NCBI GenBank assembly: GCA_914767715.1
Contig: OU612072.1
Location: 9,610,001-9,674,000 of the forward strand
Origin: Membranipora membranacea
Lineage: Eukaryota > Bryozoa > Gymnolaemata > Cheilostomatida > Membraniporidae
Length of the DNA: 64,000 bases
Reading direction: 5' to 3'
Shown: piece after piece, positions 32,801 through 45,587 of the stretch
Numbering within the stretch: position 1 is the stretch's first letter
Layout of the letters: every line of letters begins with the position of its first letter
Notes under the pieces: model-generated
Seen by the model: the letters and a program-made list of their open reading frames with translations, nothing else
Told to the model about the DNA's origin: nothing
Database searches by the model: none
Translations under genes and position numbers: made by a program

Positions 32801-35800
32801 AAGAGTCCTCCATAATCAATGACGAAAACAGCAATGGATCTTATTAGCCTGTGATCCAGCATTGACCGCCCTAGTCGGTTTCTGTATCACCCCAAAGTTT
32901 GCTGACTGGAAAGAGGGTTATATTATCTTAATTATTCTGGAACTTAGTCTAAATTGCAATGGCAAACAGATATTTCAATTTTCAGTGTGTGTTTCAATGT
33001 ATTTGATTTCAATATGAATATGTGGTTAGGGCAAAGTCTGCTAATGACATAACTCGGTCTAGATTTATCCCATCAAATCATTATGGAGGAAGATTTCAAC
33101 AATGATATACTATGGTTGGTGGTGCGGAAATGCTGGCGGTCTGCAACGTTTAAGACCTTAAGTGAAGTGATGCTCAATCATGTGTATGTAGTACTATTCT
33201 GGAATCTATAACAAAGGATTACTCCCTACTTTCTGCGAAAAGTTCAGACAAAAACCCAATGAGGATCAATTGGTTAAAATTCTACAAAAAAATCCAGGGA
33301 GGGAGAGGAGCTATTCTAGATTTCGAGCTGTGGGGGTGAGTTCATAACAATAATGTGTTCAAAGCGATAGATTGCAGCACGTAAAAAACATATCTAAGTG
33401 TAATTATACAAGGAAAATGTCAAGATTTTGCAAATTTACGGAACAATAAGGTACATACTATCTAGTTCTTTTGAATAAAGCAAATGAAAAAACTCAAAAA
33501 TCGTCATGCAATAACCTAAAAATCTTCAAGAGATCTGATCAATAATAGCATAACCTATGATAACCAGGGACTCATATTGCATTCTGGGCATATCATATTG
33601 ACACAATGGATAACTCACTGTCCCGCCCATATGTGGCAGCAGTTGACTCTTTTCTATGTGCTGCTGTATGCTGTTCTTCTTACAGAACACCACATGTTTC
33701 TGTTCTTCTTCACTGAGCATAACTTTGACCAACGACCAGACAGCTGAAACACAAAGAAATCAAAGCATGATGAGCCATATCAAGCCTTGTCAAGGGAGTG
33801 TAGTAAACATGTTGTGTATTGTTTTCCTTAGCTTAGTTTTAAAGCATGTCTATGGACAATCTGGGACTATTGTACATGAAAACACTGCAGCTCCTAAAGA
33901 TCATAGGTTAGCATCAGTCTCCTCAGCAACCATGAAAATGTGGATTACCAGGCAAACAATGCCCACAAAGTTTTGATTGTCATTCATGAGGAAAAAATTG
34001 AGTAGTTTCACAAATTAATTTAACTTACAGTTCACAATCCAGGGCATATCATATACTAGCAGCATATCTGCAAAAAATTAAGAAATATAAGTTGTATAAG
34101 TATAAAAAAGGTGGGACAGTCTGACAGACCTATATCTTTTACTCCGACTCAACCGCTCTATATATTAGGGGTCATGATGCAGAAACAATTTATCAGTCTG
34201 CAATGTTAAGATTAACACATTAATGGATTAACCTTCAACATGTTTACATGGAAATTGTATCACTGTTCAAACATGAAATTTAGCTTCACTAAAAGGCAAA
34301 CCGACAATAGACTAAAGACATGCCGTCAGTAGAACAATGAAACAAATTACATTATTCGACTAAGATATTCCTAGCTTGCCTGCTGGGTCGGTGGGAGTGA
34401 CAATCTATATCATCATAACAGAAGGGAACTACTAGTACAAAGGCAATGTTTATGTACTTAAACTACAGCATAACCAAATGAGCAGAGAATGGCAGTATGG
34501 GATACCTGGCTTGAAGCAGTCATTACAAAATATGTAAACATAAATTGTGGAACCAGAGAACTCACCAAGCATCCCTGGGAAATAAGTAGTGAAGCAAGAG
34601 ATAAGAAATTTCGTCAATCCGATATCCTGTAACCAAATCATAATTTATTTTTAAATTTGAGTCGTTCTTATTCAATAGAATATTTGAAGAACATTTTGTC
34701 CGTCAATTATCCAAGAGAAGACAACTCCATAAAACTAGATTTAGCTTATAGCCTTGTAAGACACATATCATAGTTAGGCAAACTCTACATCTCTTAATTT
34801 TCTAATGGACCATAACACTAAATCAAAATCAAATATTTGGTAAGAGTTTAGATGGACTGGATTTTTTTGGTACATATTTAAGTAGCTTGCCAAAGGCAAA
34901 TCTCCAGAGCAAATTTTTTATGTTTGAATGGTGAAAGAAACCAGCATTTTTACCGCAACCAATACCAGCAAACGACTGTGATATTCAAATGTGCTGATAA
35001 CCATCAATGTAACGCACACCCAGTACCAGTATTGTATAGTATAGTATAAATACATAGACTGACAATATATACATAAGCGATTTCCTTGTGAGGTTATCTG
35101 ATCAAATGAATCATGTCATTGTCGGGGAGGTTTGTGGTCACGGTAAGTCACAATAGGCTCACTTTAAGTAGAGATTATTCCTGGAGGAGTAACTATTTTC
35201 TACAGTTTAGTTTCTCTAGCTTCGGGACTCAACGCCGGTTACAACAAATTTTTATTAGCTAAGGTCGGAGTTCTTAGAACACATTTTGGTGAGAAAGTGT
35301 AAGCTTGCAATAAATTTATAAAATAGCAAAATTTTTACTCCGGCGAACAATTTACTCCTCTTGAATATATCATCTGTTCAGGCTAGAGAAATCTAACCCA
35401 TTTTTTATTATTTGTGACATGCAGGCTGTGTAGAAACGAGGCTGGGGATATAAATTACACATACCACATTAGAGAGTCCGACACCAGTCATATCGAGTAG
35501 AGCGACTATTTTACGTAGAGGATTACGTCTCTGATACTGATCGAGTAAGTATACTATCATATTACGTGACGCCTTCATATACTCCTCATCGCCTTTCTTA
35601 TTTAACTTTATCACAAATGTTACTGTAAGGAACAATGTAAGAAGTGGCACATGGGTTAAGTTGTGGTAGGGTATGTAAGCAATGCAATTGTAGTGAAGGA
35701 TTACCGGAGAGTCAAACTATCAGTTAATCCTATAAGACAGACCGATTTCAAAAGAGCTCAAATGCTTTCCCAGTCCCTGTAAGTGGCAACAAATCCCATC

Positions 35801-37938
35801 TGCCGCCAATCTGTTATTGGTATGTGGCTGATAATGGAATACTTCTGAAAGCAACCTGGGCTGGCTTTGAGCGCAGTAACTATGAATTCACTAGCTTTGT
35901 GAAGGAAATATCCAAAGAGAATGAAATTGTCTTCAAACAACTAATATTGACATTGCCAGCGTTATCCAATCACACATGACTGGAGATGATAATGTGTTTT
36001 GGATTACATACTCAGGCTCCATATCAACCTGACATAGCCTTGTCACACGGCCACGTGACAATGCTAAACCTGATAGTATTAGTGATATGAGGTTTTACTT
36101 ACTTATATCATTTTGATTGAGACTTTTGTTGTGGAAATACACAGCACCGATTTCTCTGACGTGTAATGGAATCATGTCTTCTCTTACATCTAAAGATAGA
36201 ACAAAATAGTAGTCATTTTTCTCTAAATGTCATACTAGGGGTGAATAGTAGATTTCAGTACAGTCTAGCCCCTTCCCTCCATCAGAAAATAACCATTATA
36301 TATTAGCTCAAGTAATCGGAAATCGGAAAGTCTTTCCTCTCTCCTAACAACTAACAATCATTGCAATAGCCACAGAGGTGTCAAGTTTGACTCATTTTAA
36401 GAGTCGTCCTCACATGCATTGATAGTAACCTGCTTGTTGACCTTTGATTGTTATGTCAACAACAATTTTGTTATCAATTGAACAGTGCTGGAATTTGACC
36501 TGAAACATGTGACTCAGCTTACAAGCAGCTGATGTGAATCTAAACAAAACTGCACTTTAAAGGAGTCGGTAGCAGACCAGTATACATTAAATCATATCCT
36601 GACTTGGTGCGTCCAGTCCATATTTTGTTGCTCTCTCACCTGGAAACATTAGTTATTACCCTCTAATGGTCACAGACCCAAATCTTAGACAACTACTCAC
36701 TATTAACACCAAAATCTTTCCTCCAAGTTAAAACAGCATCCATCATCTTGACGGCGTTCGGAATGATGTATTTTTGGTGCAGTAGAAAGTGTCTGAGCCA
36801 CGTGTCCGACTGTCGAGCTCTGTCCAAATCCTGACTGTCATATTTTTTTGGAGTAGCATCTGTAACAAAATGTGACAATTATGAAAGACTTCAGCTACTG
36901 TTGGCAACATTTAAGATCGAGATCAACTACCATGAGAAATATGGTTTAAGTCAGTCCGCTGCAATGCAAGAATAATGAATGATTCGTTTATTATTCCCCA
37001 TCTTATGACCGCATCATTCCCACAGAAATCTCAATAAATTTAATAAAGCAATTTTACAAGCATCCAAAAATCACAGTAATTGAAGATTAAATAAAATAGT
37101 TACAAATTAACTAAATTTAAACTCGTACTACTCTATACATATCAGGCATTAGCCTACTTCTCACACCAACCTCCATGCTGTGTAAAGAATGCAGTCCTGA
37201 GATCCACAGCATGTTTCTACAAATATATGAGTTCGGGATTGACACAGGAAAACATAGTTGATCCACGCAGTTTTCAATCAGATTTGTTTGAAAAGAATCG
37301 ATGAGCTGAGGCGCAGGCGTTCTGCGCAAAGTCCAGTGGACAAGTAACCCAGTAGATGAGGCTTCCACTCCAGCGCTGGGGTACTTGATCACTGCAATTA
37401 GTTGGCCTCATCTGAACAGTTACATTATTATAACAATGCAGGGCCCTATCCTCATATGTATATCATAACAAGTGACACTGTGCACAAGAAAAGCAGTCCC
37501 TCCCATCCGTACTCTATTTTCACTAAAACGCTAGGAGAAGGGGAATGGAAGGAATGGGGGAGGAGATGGCTGGACTTTCAGTTCCATCTTTCAGCTCCCA
37601 TATTCAGTTGCTGTATGTGACATCTATTGAATGCTGGTCTCTTAGAGTTTGTTTGTGATTGGAAACTGAAAATCAATCATCATGCAAGCAATGATTTCAA
37701 TGAAGGTTTAGTTCATTGATGCAAGGCACAAAAACAAGAACACTATTAGCAAGCTATTTTAGTATTCATAATGTGAATGAGCATGTTTACCTAAGTCCAA
37801 ATAGTATGCCTGCAACAAAGCTTCCTGATATGCACAAAATAAACTCATTCAAGCAAGGAAACTGTATTAAATGTGTCTAATGTAAAGAATTCTTACCAAA
37901 ACTTCACTTTCCGGAAGCTCTTCATAGGGAGCAGCCAT
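26845..37938 (-). CDS. MOSPD2: Motile sperm domain-containing protein 2 orthologue (CRAL-TRIO + MSP, membrane-anchored)
   Basis: Sixteen exons in transcript order: 37897-37938, 37791-37824, 36701-36859, 36103-36189, 35465-35622, 34566-34626, 34029-34067, 33619-33743, 32693-32786, 31520-31647, 31163-31189, 30721-30920, 29916-30112, 29355-29464, 27531-27659, 26845-26985. All phases agree and give 576 residues (human protein about 518). Residues about 26-235 form a CRAL-TRIO lipid-binding domain (W-L-R-H-F-L-L-H-Q-K, Y-D-M-P-W-I, L-P-H-M-G-G-T). About 236-384 is an acidic and then Ser/Thr-rich linker. About 385-505 is the MSP domain (L-T-N-E-Q-T-I-T-L-A-Y-K-V-R-T-T-D-P, Y-R-V-K-Q-G). About 531-576 is a short coiled coil and a C-terminal anchor (L-L-V-L-V-I-G-L-L-L-A-R, stop). 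Family members sit in the ER membrane and tether it to other organelles through FFAT motifs. The 27-base exon and the 34-base second exon are the least certain pieces. Confidence 0.9.
27860..28000. repeat. CGATTT-rich degenerate repeat
   Basis: GATTTCGATT, TTCGATTTTCGATTTC and similar recur about ten times between the last-but-one MOSPD2 exon and the cassette-like stretch at 28527. It is intronic, with no coding support. Confidence 0.5.
28527..28734 (-). other. Unplaced open stretch, possible cassette exon of MOSPD2
   Basis: This lies in the intron between the MOSPD2 exons at 29355 and 27659 and is richer in GC than its surroundings. With an acceptor at 28689 and a donor at 28526 it is a 162-base, phase 0/0 exon that could be inserted without breaking the frame. 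In another frame (from 28734) it reads K-D-P-N-K-R-H-S-K-Q-Y-K-I-S-S-A-N-S-D, then an acidic and a Ser-rich run, which looks more protein-like but would end in phase 1. Direct joining of the flanking exons matches the known family alignment (W-K..H-E-H-K-L-R-C-H), so this is not in the main transcript. Confidence 0.35.
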
Positions 37939-38940
37939 GTTGAATAGTCTCTAAAACTCAGGAAACATAGCCTTAAAAATCAAATTTTTCTCACATTGGA
38001 CCAATCATACTCCAGTATTCTGTTTACATGAGTTGTAGTGCTGGCTGTGTTGTCACTTGATTTTTTTCTTCACATTTCTTATCCAGCAAGTTTGCAGCCT
38101 GTTTTCAATCTCATATGATTCTGATCGCTAATACTTTGGGGATATGATCCTGTTTATTAATTGAACAGGGATCTGATTGAGACAAGATAAAGTGGCAGGT
38201 AAGGTGAGCCGAAGTGTATGCAAAGTAAGAAGTCTCCATTTACCCCAACCAACCATTTCTGAACAAAAAATATAATAAATGGCCTTTTACAGGCCCAGGG
38301 CCTATCATTTGTATTTAAAATATAGTGTGTGTGTTGCTTGAAGGCTACCATCATCAGGCAATAAACAGTGAAATTCATCTCAGCATGGAGCAATGCGAGA
38401 CCAATTTAGGTTGCAGATCCAAAACATAAATGCATTGCTATGGATAGGCTATATTGAGTTTGCAGAGGCTGAGAGGGCTAACCTGCCTGCCCTTTCTCTG
38501 TTGTCTATTCTCTTCATGATGATGGTGGCACATACATGATGCCATGGTGGTAGCTGTCTTGCAAAGGTTTATCGGAGACAAGCTGCTAGTAATCATGGAA
38601 CCGGGACAATCACGCAGTGTAGTGTCATTCCTAAGCCTGACAATGCTCAATTTGATGATCAGGTCATGCATGGTGCGACTGACATAACCGGGTATTTCTC
38701 CCCTCAGCAACCCTGATTTACTACTGGCCTTTTGTTTAAGAGCGGACACTAATTGACTCAAGTTGATTCCTTACGCTAGTTTGTATGCTGACTGTGCAGG
38801 GAGAATCCCACTGTATGCCTAATTGTCTTTGGTGACTTTGATTCTAGATTTGCCGAGTCTGACTGGATTGTATTCGGATGTAAGTACTGTTCTAGGAGCT
38901 TTGGATATTTTCTTTAGCGCATATCTAACCCACAGTAGCT
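37939..38940. promoter_or_regulatory. Shared upstream region of the divergent MOSPD2 and SLC39A9 genes
   Basis: The two start codons face away from each other across about 1.0 kb. That is short compared with the introns here, so a bidirectional promoter is plausible. I see no clear TATA box or CpG-dense core. The open frame at 38438-38761 on the minus strand has no recognisable content. Confidence 0.4.
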
Positions 38941-41900
38941 ATGGATGACTGGTTTGTGGTGCTCAGCTTATCGTTTGCCATGTTAGTCGGCTGTTATCTG
39001 GCTGGATGTATACCACTGGCTTTCTCATTCTCAGAAGTAAGTGTGATTTTCAATATCGGAGCTTTGGTATACTGGCTACTGGTTTCAGTGTGCACAAGCC
39101 TTTTTAAATGATGGATCATTTATATTGGCTTTTGTTTCTACAATTTGTGTCCCAGGCCACAGCTCGGAAAAGATAACAGCCCTCCCGCAGTAATGATCTA
39201 GAAGGCTTTATTTTTAATCCCTTAGCAGTTCAAGTTTTTTATCACACAGGATCTGGAAATTAACTGCAAGTGTGTTTGTGTGGTGGTGTTTGGTTACCAG
39301 CTTATCAGTTTAGCATCATGTTCAGTCGAATCATGTGGTCGCCGCATATCATATATTAAAATGCCTTGCCATTTACTGCAAGGTCGAAATTTATATTCTA
39401 GGAGAAACTCAAGTTGCTCACTATATTTGGTGCTGGATTACTAGTCGGCACAGCATTAGCTATCATTATTCCAGAAGGAATCAACGCAATATACTCAAAT
39501 GGTGGAGGCGGGCATAGTCACACAGAACACGGTAGGTTATCAGGCAGTTTATCCAACTAAAGTTAATAGATTGGTCAGGCATACACGACTGCCGGGATTG
39601 AGGGTTGAATCATTTCTCATTTGCAGCTCACACTGCTTGCAGATCAACCCTGTGATACGAGTCTCTCTGCACCGTAGCGTTTGGATTATCCAAATGTGTT
39701 TGGGTTCTTAAACTGGAAAGTGGACCCACCCAAACTGGAGAACTGGGAAGCACGTTTGAATTAATTTAGTCGTTACGGTGCAAAGATAACCAACCTGAAT
39801 TGATGGGTGCACATGCGCAAAGTGTTTGCAGATTTTGCCAGAAATACAAATTAATTCTCTTTTAATTTTGACCGTTACAATTATGCTAGCTACAACCTCC
39901 AGCTTGATGTAATATTAGAAAGGAGTGGGGTTTGTGCAGCATGGCCTACTCATAACACAACACAACAGGGTGATGGATGAAATAATACCTATTTATAAAT
40001 TGCTCTGCAAAAAGAGGACAACAACAGAATTATAGCCCAATAACACTCTGGCAACCTGCACATCAATCATTCTTGAAGTCACCATATTTTCATGCTTAGA
40101 CTTATAAGTTTGATTGATGTGTAACAGAGTACAATTATAACCTAGCGTGTCCGGCTTGACCACAAATCAGATGCATTCTGGGTACTCCACAGTCACTCAT
40201 AATATTGGTATAAATAATGCAAATTTAACCATAGTTGATATTTTGGGAAGGAATATAAAGCACAGTCCTGCATTATAGTTTTACTAACACAGTGTACCGC
40301 CTCCGATATTTATTCTCTATATGTCACAGCCATACAATAAATGATGTAGCCAGACTGTTATGTATTCGTGGCCTGTGATCATACCAGCATATCAACGCAA
40401 TGAAATGGTTGACATTTGAAACTGGTTGATTATATGCTGATATCGTTGGATCAAACAAAATCTAAACCTAGGAGTCTACCTTGAGGCGTTACTGTTCTGT
40501 GCATAGTGGCATTAATGTCTGTCTAATAAGGTATCCTTGTTGACAGTAGTTCTGTGTGCTCACATCTAAATCGACATACACATCTGCAGTAAGCTAGGAG
40601 TCCCACTAATGAAAACTCCTTTATGACTTAACCAATACATGATCAGATGATTATGTTTATCCAGAGTGGTTTTCTTGCATCAATTCTGGTACAGGTTCTT
40701 AAATTGCCGCAGAACATTGACATTAGATAAATATGAGGTAGCAGTTAAAGCAAACTTGCTATCCTGGGCTAATGAGCACCTCTGCCCTGTACTCTAAGAA
40801 TTAGTGTATTGTCCCCTTAAAAAGGCAATACAAGTGTAGGGTGTCGTCCAAGTCTGCATAGATTTCTATATGATGAGCTCAGCCCACTCTGCCTACCCTC
40901 TATTTAGTCATCATCATCATCATTGTAATAAGTTCTTTGCTTGCTTATTATTACAGCTGCCGCCATAGGACCCATACCGGACGCTGGTCACCTCGGGCGT
41001 AAGTTACGTGATGTGCAGGTACCGGCTGTAGCTAATCCTCCTGTAGAAGGGGCCGTACAGACAGAACACGCACATCATCATGACCATGAGCACGCCCACG
41101 AGGGCGGAGATGAGACACATATACACACCGCTGAAGAGTCACACGATCAGCACGCTGAACACGAGGAGCACGCACACGGGAACGAACATAAATCCATAGG
41201 AGTATCTCTTGTCGTCGGCTTTGTGTTCATGCTTGTTGTGGATCAAGTCGGCGGAGGTCACTCTCATGGTGGAGGAGGTAGGTACTGAGAAATCTTTGCT
41301 TTTGACCAAGGAGTTAGTCTCTAACTCATTGGTCCTTGGTGTATATTTTCATCGATTGCTTGTGATTGGACATATATTGCCGTATATTGTGATGTTTGAT
41401 GTGGCTGCTCAGTGCAAAGGGGATAAAAAATCACTGCACATGCGTTGTAACCCAAAAATAGCTGTATTTTGTCAAATATAAGCCTAGTATGGTGATTAAA
41501 CCTCATCCCCTGACAACTCATTTCCTCTCGACTCAAGTTTTGTAATGATATTGATAAAGAATACATAAGGGGTCAAAAACTGAATATCCAATCCATGCCA
41601 TACAGGGGTCTTGCTGCTTTTCCTATCACTCAATCTTGACTCACTATTAAATTGTTTTAGCCCATGAATTCACATTACACCCAGTAATTTCCCTCCTCAC
41701 ACGGCTGTGAAATAACAGTTATTAGAGTATTAAGGTTGTCCTCTTAAATTGCCTACACAGCTTACAAAGTGATCCCTAGTGATATCAATCTGTACACCAG
41801 CTAGGGGGTGAAAGCATGAAAGGGCACAATGATTATCCTTAGGTTTGGGCTGCTTTTAGTCGCAAATGCAAACCCACTGTTGCTGATGAACACTTCCTAA

Positions 41901-44900
41901 AGTAGATAGTTTGATTATGCAGTCCAGGTCATGTCTAGGTGATTGCAAGAGCAACCATGTGTCAGTACAATTTGACAAGTGACAGCATTTCCTGACTTTA
42001 GCCACTAAAAGGTCATTGTGTGCAATCTCGAATGTCACATCCTCACTTTTATCAGTAATTGCATAAGAGAAACGTAACCCATTTTGAGTTCATTACCCTT
42101 AGAAGCTTCCAACTCATAATCATTAACCTCCAGTCTGTACTTTACTAGACAAGACATCAAGACCGCTACGATGCTACGATACGGTGTAGACCTGGCATAC
42201 CATATTCATAACATGAGCAATTCTACCATCAGATGTGGCAGACAGGTCTAATATTGGAGATTTGTAGGCTGCCACAACATGCTTTCATTTTAAGGAAGTT
42301 AACACTCATGAACGTACACTGCCATATATATTTGGTAATCACTGATGAATTCCTCTTGTCTTTTCAGACACAGAAGCGCAACCATCGCACACACATTCCA
42401 GAAATAAAATAACAGCTACACTCGGCCTTTGTGTACACGCTGCAGGTAAATATTGTATTCTATACATTGATTTAAAATCTCATTATTTTGCATGCGGCTG
42501 CAGGACAGTTTTGGGGTCAAGTAGTCCACTCCGAGTGATAGCACTGTGTGCAGTTGATTGTTTTGCATGCGTGTGTATAGGCTATATAGCAACTGCGTTG
42601 GGTGTGCCTTGACTGCTTCATGCCAAAGTAAAATATGGGGACTACCCTAGTACCCTTCCATGCATCCTTCAGTAAATGATAGATTATTGATATTGGTTTA
42701 GGCTGTCATGCACACAGCAACTAGTAGGGCATTATGTGTTCAAAGAAACTTATTAGCAAGGTACCAGCTTAAATAAGGAGGGCATGTCCGGTTTTGATCA
42801 TAGGAAAATATTGCCTGTTGTGTAAATTCACCAAGTAGGATGTCATTTAGGAAGCATTTGATAAGTTATCACTTCCACATCTTAAATGAATGAGATTTTT
42901 TTGGCCTGCCATATGACGTTGCCTCTAAAGGGTCATGCTATAAGCTGCATGATGTTTGACCACCGCAAACTTTTGGGATTTCCATATACTGGAAAATAGT
43001 CCAATCTTCTTACAATCGTCACCGCAAGAATAAACAAGTAGGCCTGCATTAACATTCTCATTGTTATACTTTATGTATTACAATTAAATATTAGATTTTA
43101 ATGTTATATTGTTATGCATATATTATATTTTACAGCTGATGGTATAGCACTCGGAGCAGCCACAAGTGTATCACAGACAGGTCTCACTATTATAGTATTT
43201 GTAGCCATCATGCTACATAAGGTAAGGATGATAACTCCACCTAGATCAAAGACCTGATTCCTCTCAAACTGTTTCACTTTAGGAGGGGGGGCTGACAATA
43301 AGCGCCTATTATAAGCTTAGGTTGTAAGCCTCTTAAAAGTAAGGCTAATGAGATAGTGGCCTTAAAGCGGTTTGGCTTTATTATTCAATGCGCTGATTTA
43401 CCGACCATTATGGCCAGCTGCTGCACGGATGAGCATTCTGTTGTGATGCTAGGCAGCATAACTCAATGTAGATGTTAGCTAAGATAGGATAATGCTATAA
43501 AACTGGAAACTCTGCAAAAGAACTTGTTAAACTGGTCTATGAAATCAAGGTGTAACAGTAAAATCCTCTAACACTCCTTAGGGAATAAAATAAACATGGG
43601 ATTATACCATCATTGCAGGTTTGAAATGATTTGGATACTTTAGGCCTATTGGTAAATTATCAAAATGATAATATCCTAATGTTTCAAACCTTTCACAATT
43701 GCTACCAAACTGGTATCCAACTGAGGTCTCAAGCGTTTATACTTTATTTGGGTGTTGCGTTCAAAGTTACAGCTTCTTGCTCATGCATTTTTGACACCAG
43801 CGATATTGTATAAATTGAGCCTAACAGTAGGTTACAGATCCTACAATTATAGGATGTCTAATTATAGGCTTAGTTTGAGGGTTCTGTGGAGGGATCTGAT
43901 AAGATTGATGAGGAGATTGCCGTATAATCAATCTAACTCTCTGTGACCAGCTGTCACACCTGTTTTTCATTGTCTCCTGTTGTTAACTATATAGTGTTGA
44001 TTAAAATGATAGATAAAAAGGTGTAAGAGGAATCCACTGCAGTCCATTGACTTCTGGGATTTGGCCCCCATGTGTGCTCTGACCTGCCTGCAAACAGAGA
44101 GCAACCTGGCGCAGTTATTGCGACTTATCCCCCAATAATGAACAGCACATCTCTATTCTGTCTGTGAATCATAGAGCCATAGCCAGGTCATAAAACTCAT
44201 AGTTTCTCTCAGGAAACTAATCCCATCAAAGAAACTATGAATTTTGTAAGCTGGCTAGTTTGAGGATTGGCAGATAAAGTTGAGTTGCGCTGTTCATTAT
44301 TTGTACGAAAAATTTTGAATGTTACTCTTAGTTGTCTCAAAACTCAGAATTGATTAGCTGTTGATTAATTCTGCATATCCCTCAACTTGCTTGTCAAATG
44401 CTTGCAGGTTTCGGCTTTAATAATTCATTTCGCTGATCAATTTATCTGTCATGCAACCATGGATTTAGATTGGATTAGGTTAGGCCAAGGGCGTAGAGGT
44501 TGTACAATCAGGCATTATACATTGTAACCTGGAGCAATCGAATAACTCTTGAGGGAAATGCTAAAGGTCTTGCACGGATAATGACTTGTCAAACGGCTAG
44601 TCTGTATGGTGACTAATCCTTCTAAACTTATCTTAAACTTCCATTTAATGTAAGGGTATGTGTTATGTTACAGGCTCCCGCCGCGTTCGGTCTTGTATCA
44701 TTCCTCCTACATGACGGGCTTGATCGAGGAAGAATCAGAAAACATCTATTCGCTTTCTCAGCTGCTGCACCTATTGGAGCAATTCTAACATTCCTAGTTC
44801 TTAATCATGTAAGTTCAGCTACAACCCGTCGCTTATCGAATATACAACAAGTGTTCCCAAATAGTTAATTTCATCAATATGGATATAGTTTGTCGGTTTA

Positions 44901-45563
44901 GCCTTCTAGGTAGCTGTGTGACATGGCTAGTGTCTAGAGTCTTATTAGCAAACCGATTAATTCACATATGAATATTTCCTTTTTCCTGAAAAGTCTCACC
45001 AACCGTAGTACTGTGCCTCGCTCACCCCCTTCACCCTTGCTTTACACAATGATATCAAAGTTTCTCACAAATATTTCAACTAACTAAGGAGTTATGTACT
45101 CTTTGAATTAAATCTCAATGAGAAGATAACTTACATTTGCAGTGATCATTATATAAACAAAAATAAATTAATAATTCCAATGGTTACTGCGTTATTAATA
45201 TATTTTCTTTTATATGTTGATGAGTATTGATACACTTGATTACTCCTGCTGGTCCCATCCACAACTGTGAATCGAGTTGTTACTCTATCGTAATACTCTT
45301 GTCTTTTGTAGCAAAGTAAAGAAACCTTACAATACTATAACGCTACAGGAATAGCAATGTTATTCAGTGCTGGTACGTTTCTTTACGTCGCCACTGTACA
45401 TATACTACCTGAAGTGTCCAGCAAAAGTACAAGGACTATAGCCAGTGATGGCACTGTTATTGTCAGGGAACACAAAGGTTTCACTAAAACAGAATTGCTT
45501 GCTATTATTGTTGGTTCTTTGTTACCTGTCGGTATATCACTTGGCCATGGGCACAGCCATTGA
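38941..45563 (+). CDS. SLC39A9: Zinc transporter ZIP9 orthologue
   Basis: Seven exons, 38941-39036, 39402-39531, 40957-41277, 42368-42445, 43136-43221, 44674-44808 and 45312-45563, join with matching phases to give 365 residues. The start [19 protein letters not shown] is typical of the family. ZIP signatures are present: [12 protein letters not shown] (metal site in TM4, across exons 4 and 5), then [12 protein letters not shown] (TM5, across exons 5 and 6), and [14 protein letters not shown] near the end. Exon 3 holds a His-rich cytosolic loop ([11 protein letters not shown]). That loop makes the protein longer than human ZIP9 (about 307). The C-terminus is G-H-G-H-S-H. The family imports zinc into the cytosol from Golgi or outside; ZIP9 also acts as a membrane androgen receptor in vertebrates, not implied here. 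Confidence 0.95.
44065..44165 (+). mobile_element. SINE-like tail copy in an SLC39A9 intron
   Basis: ATGTGTGCTCTGACCTGCCTGCAAACAGAGAGCAACCTGGCGCAGTTATTGCGACTTA matches the tails at 960-1165 and 13160-13240. No tRNA-like head is seen. Confidence 0.5.
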
Positions 45564-45587
45564 GCTGGATAGAACAAAATTCCTGGG

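Noticed and set aside
37117-37392. Minus-strand stretch L-I-D-S-F-Q-T-N-L as the second MOSPD2 exon
   Set aside because: Its phase does not fit exon 1 and the CRAL-TRIO exon; the 34-base exon at 37791-37824 has good sites and restores the frame.
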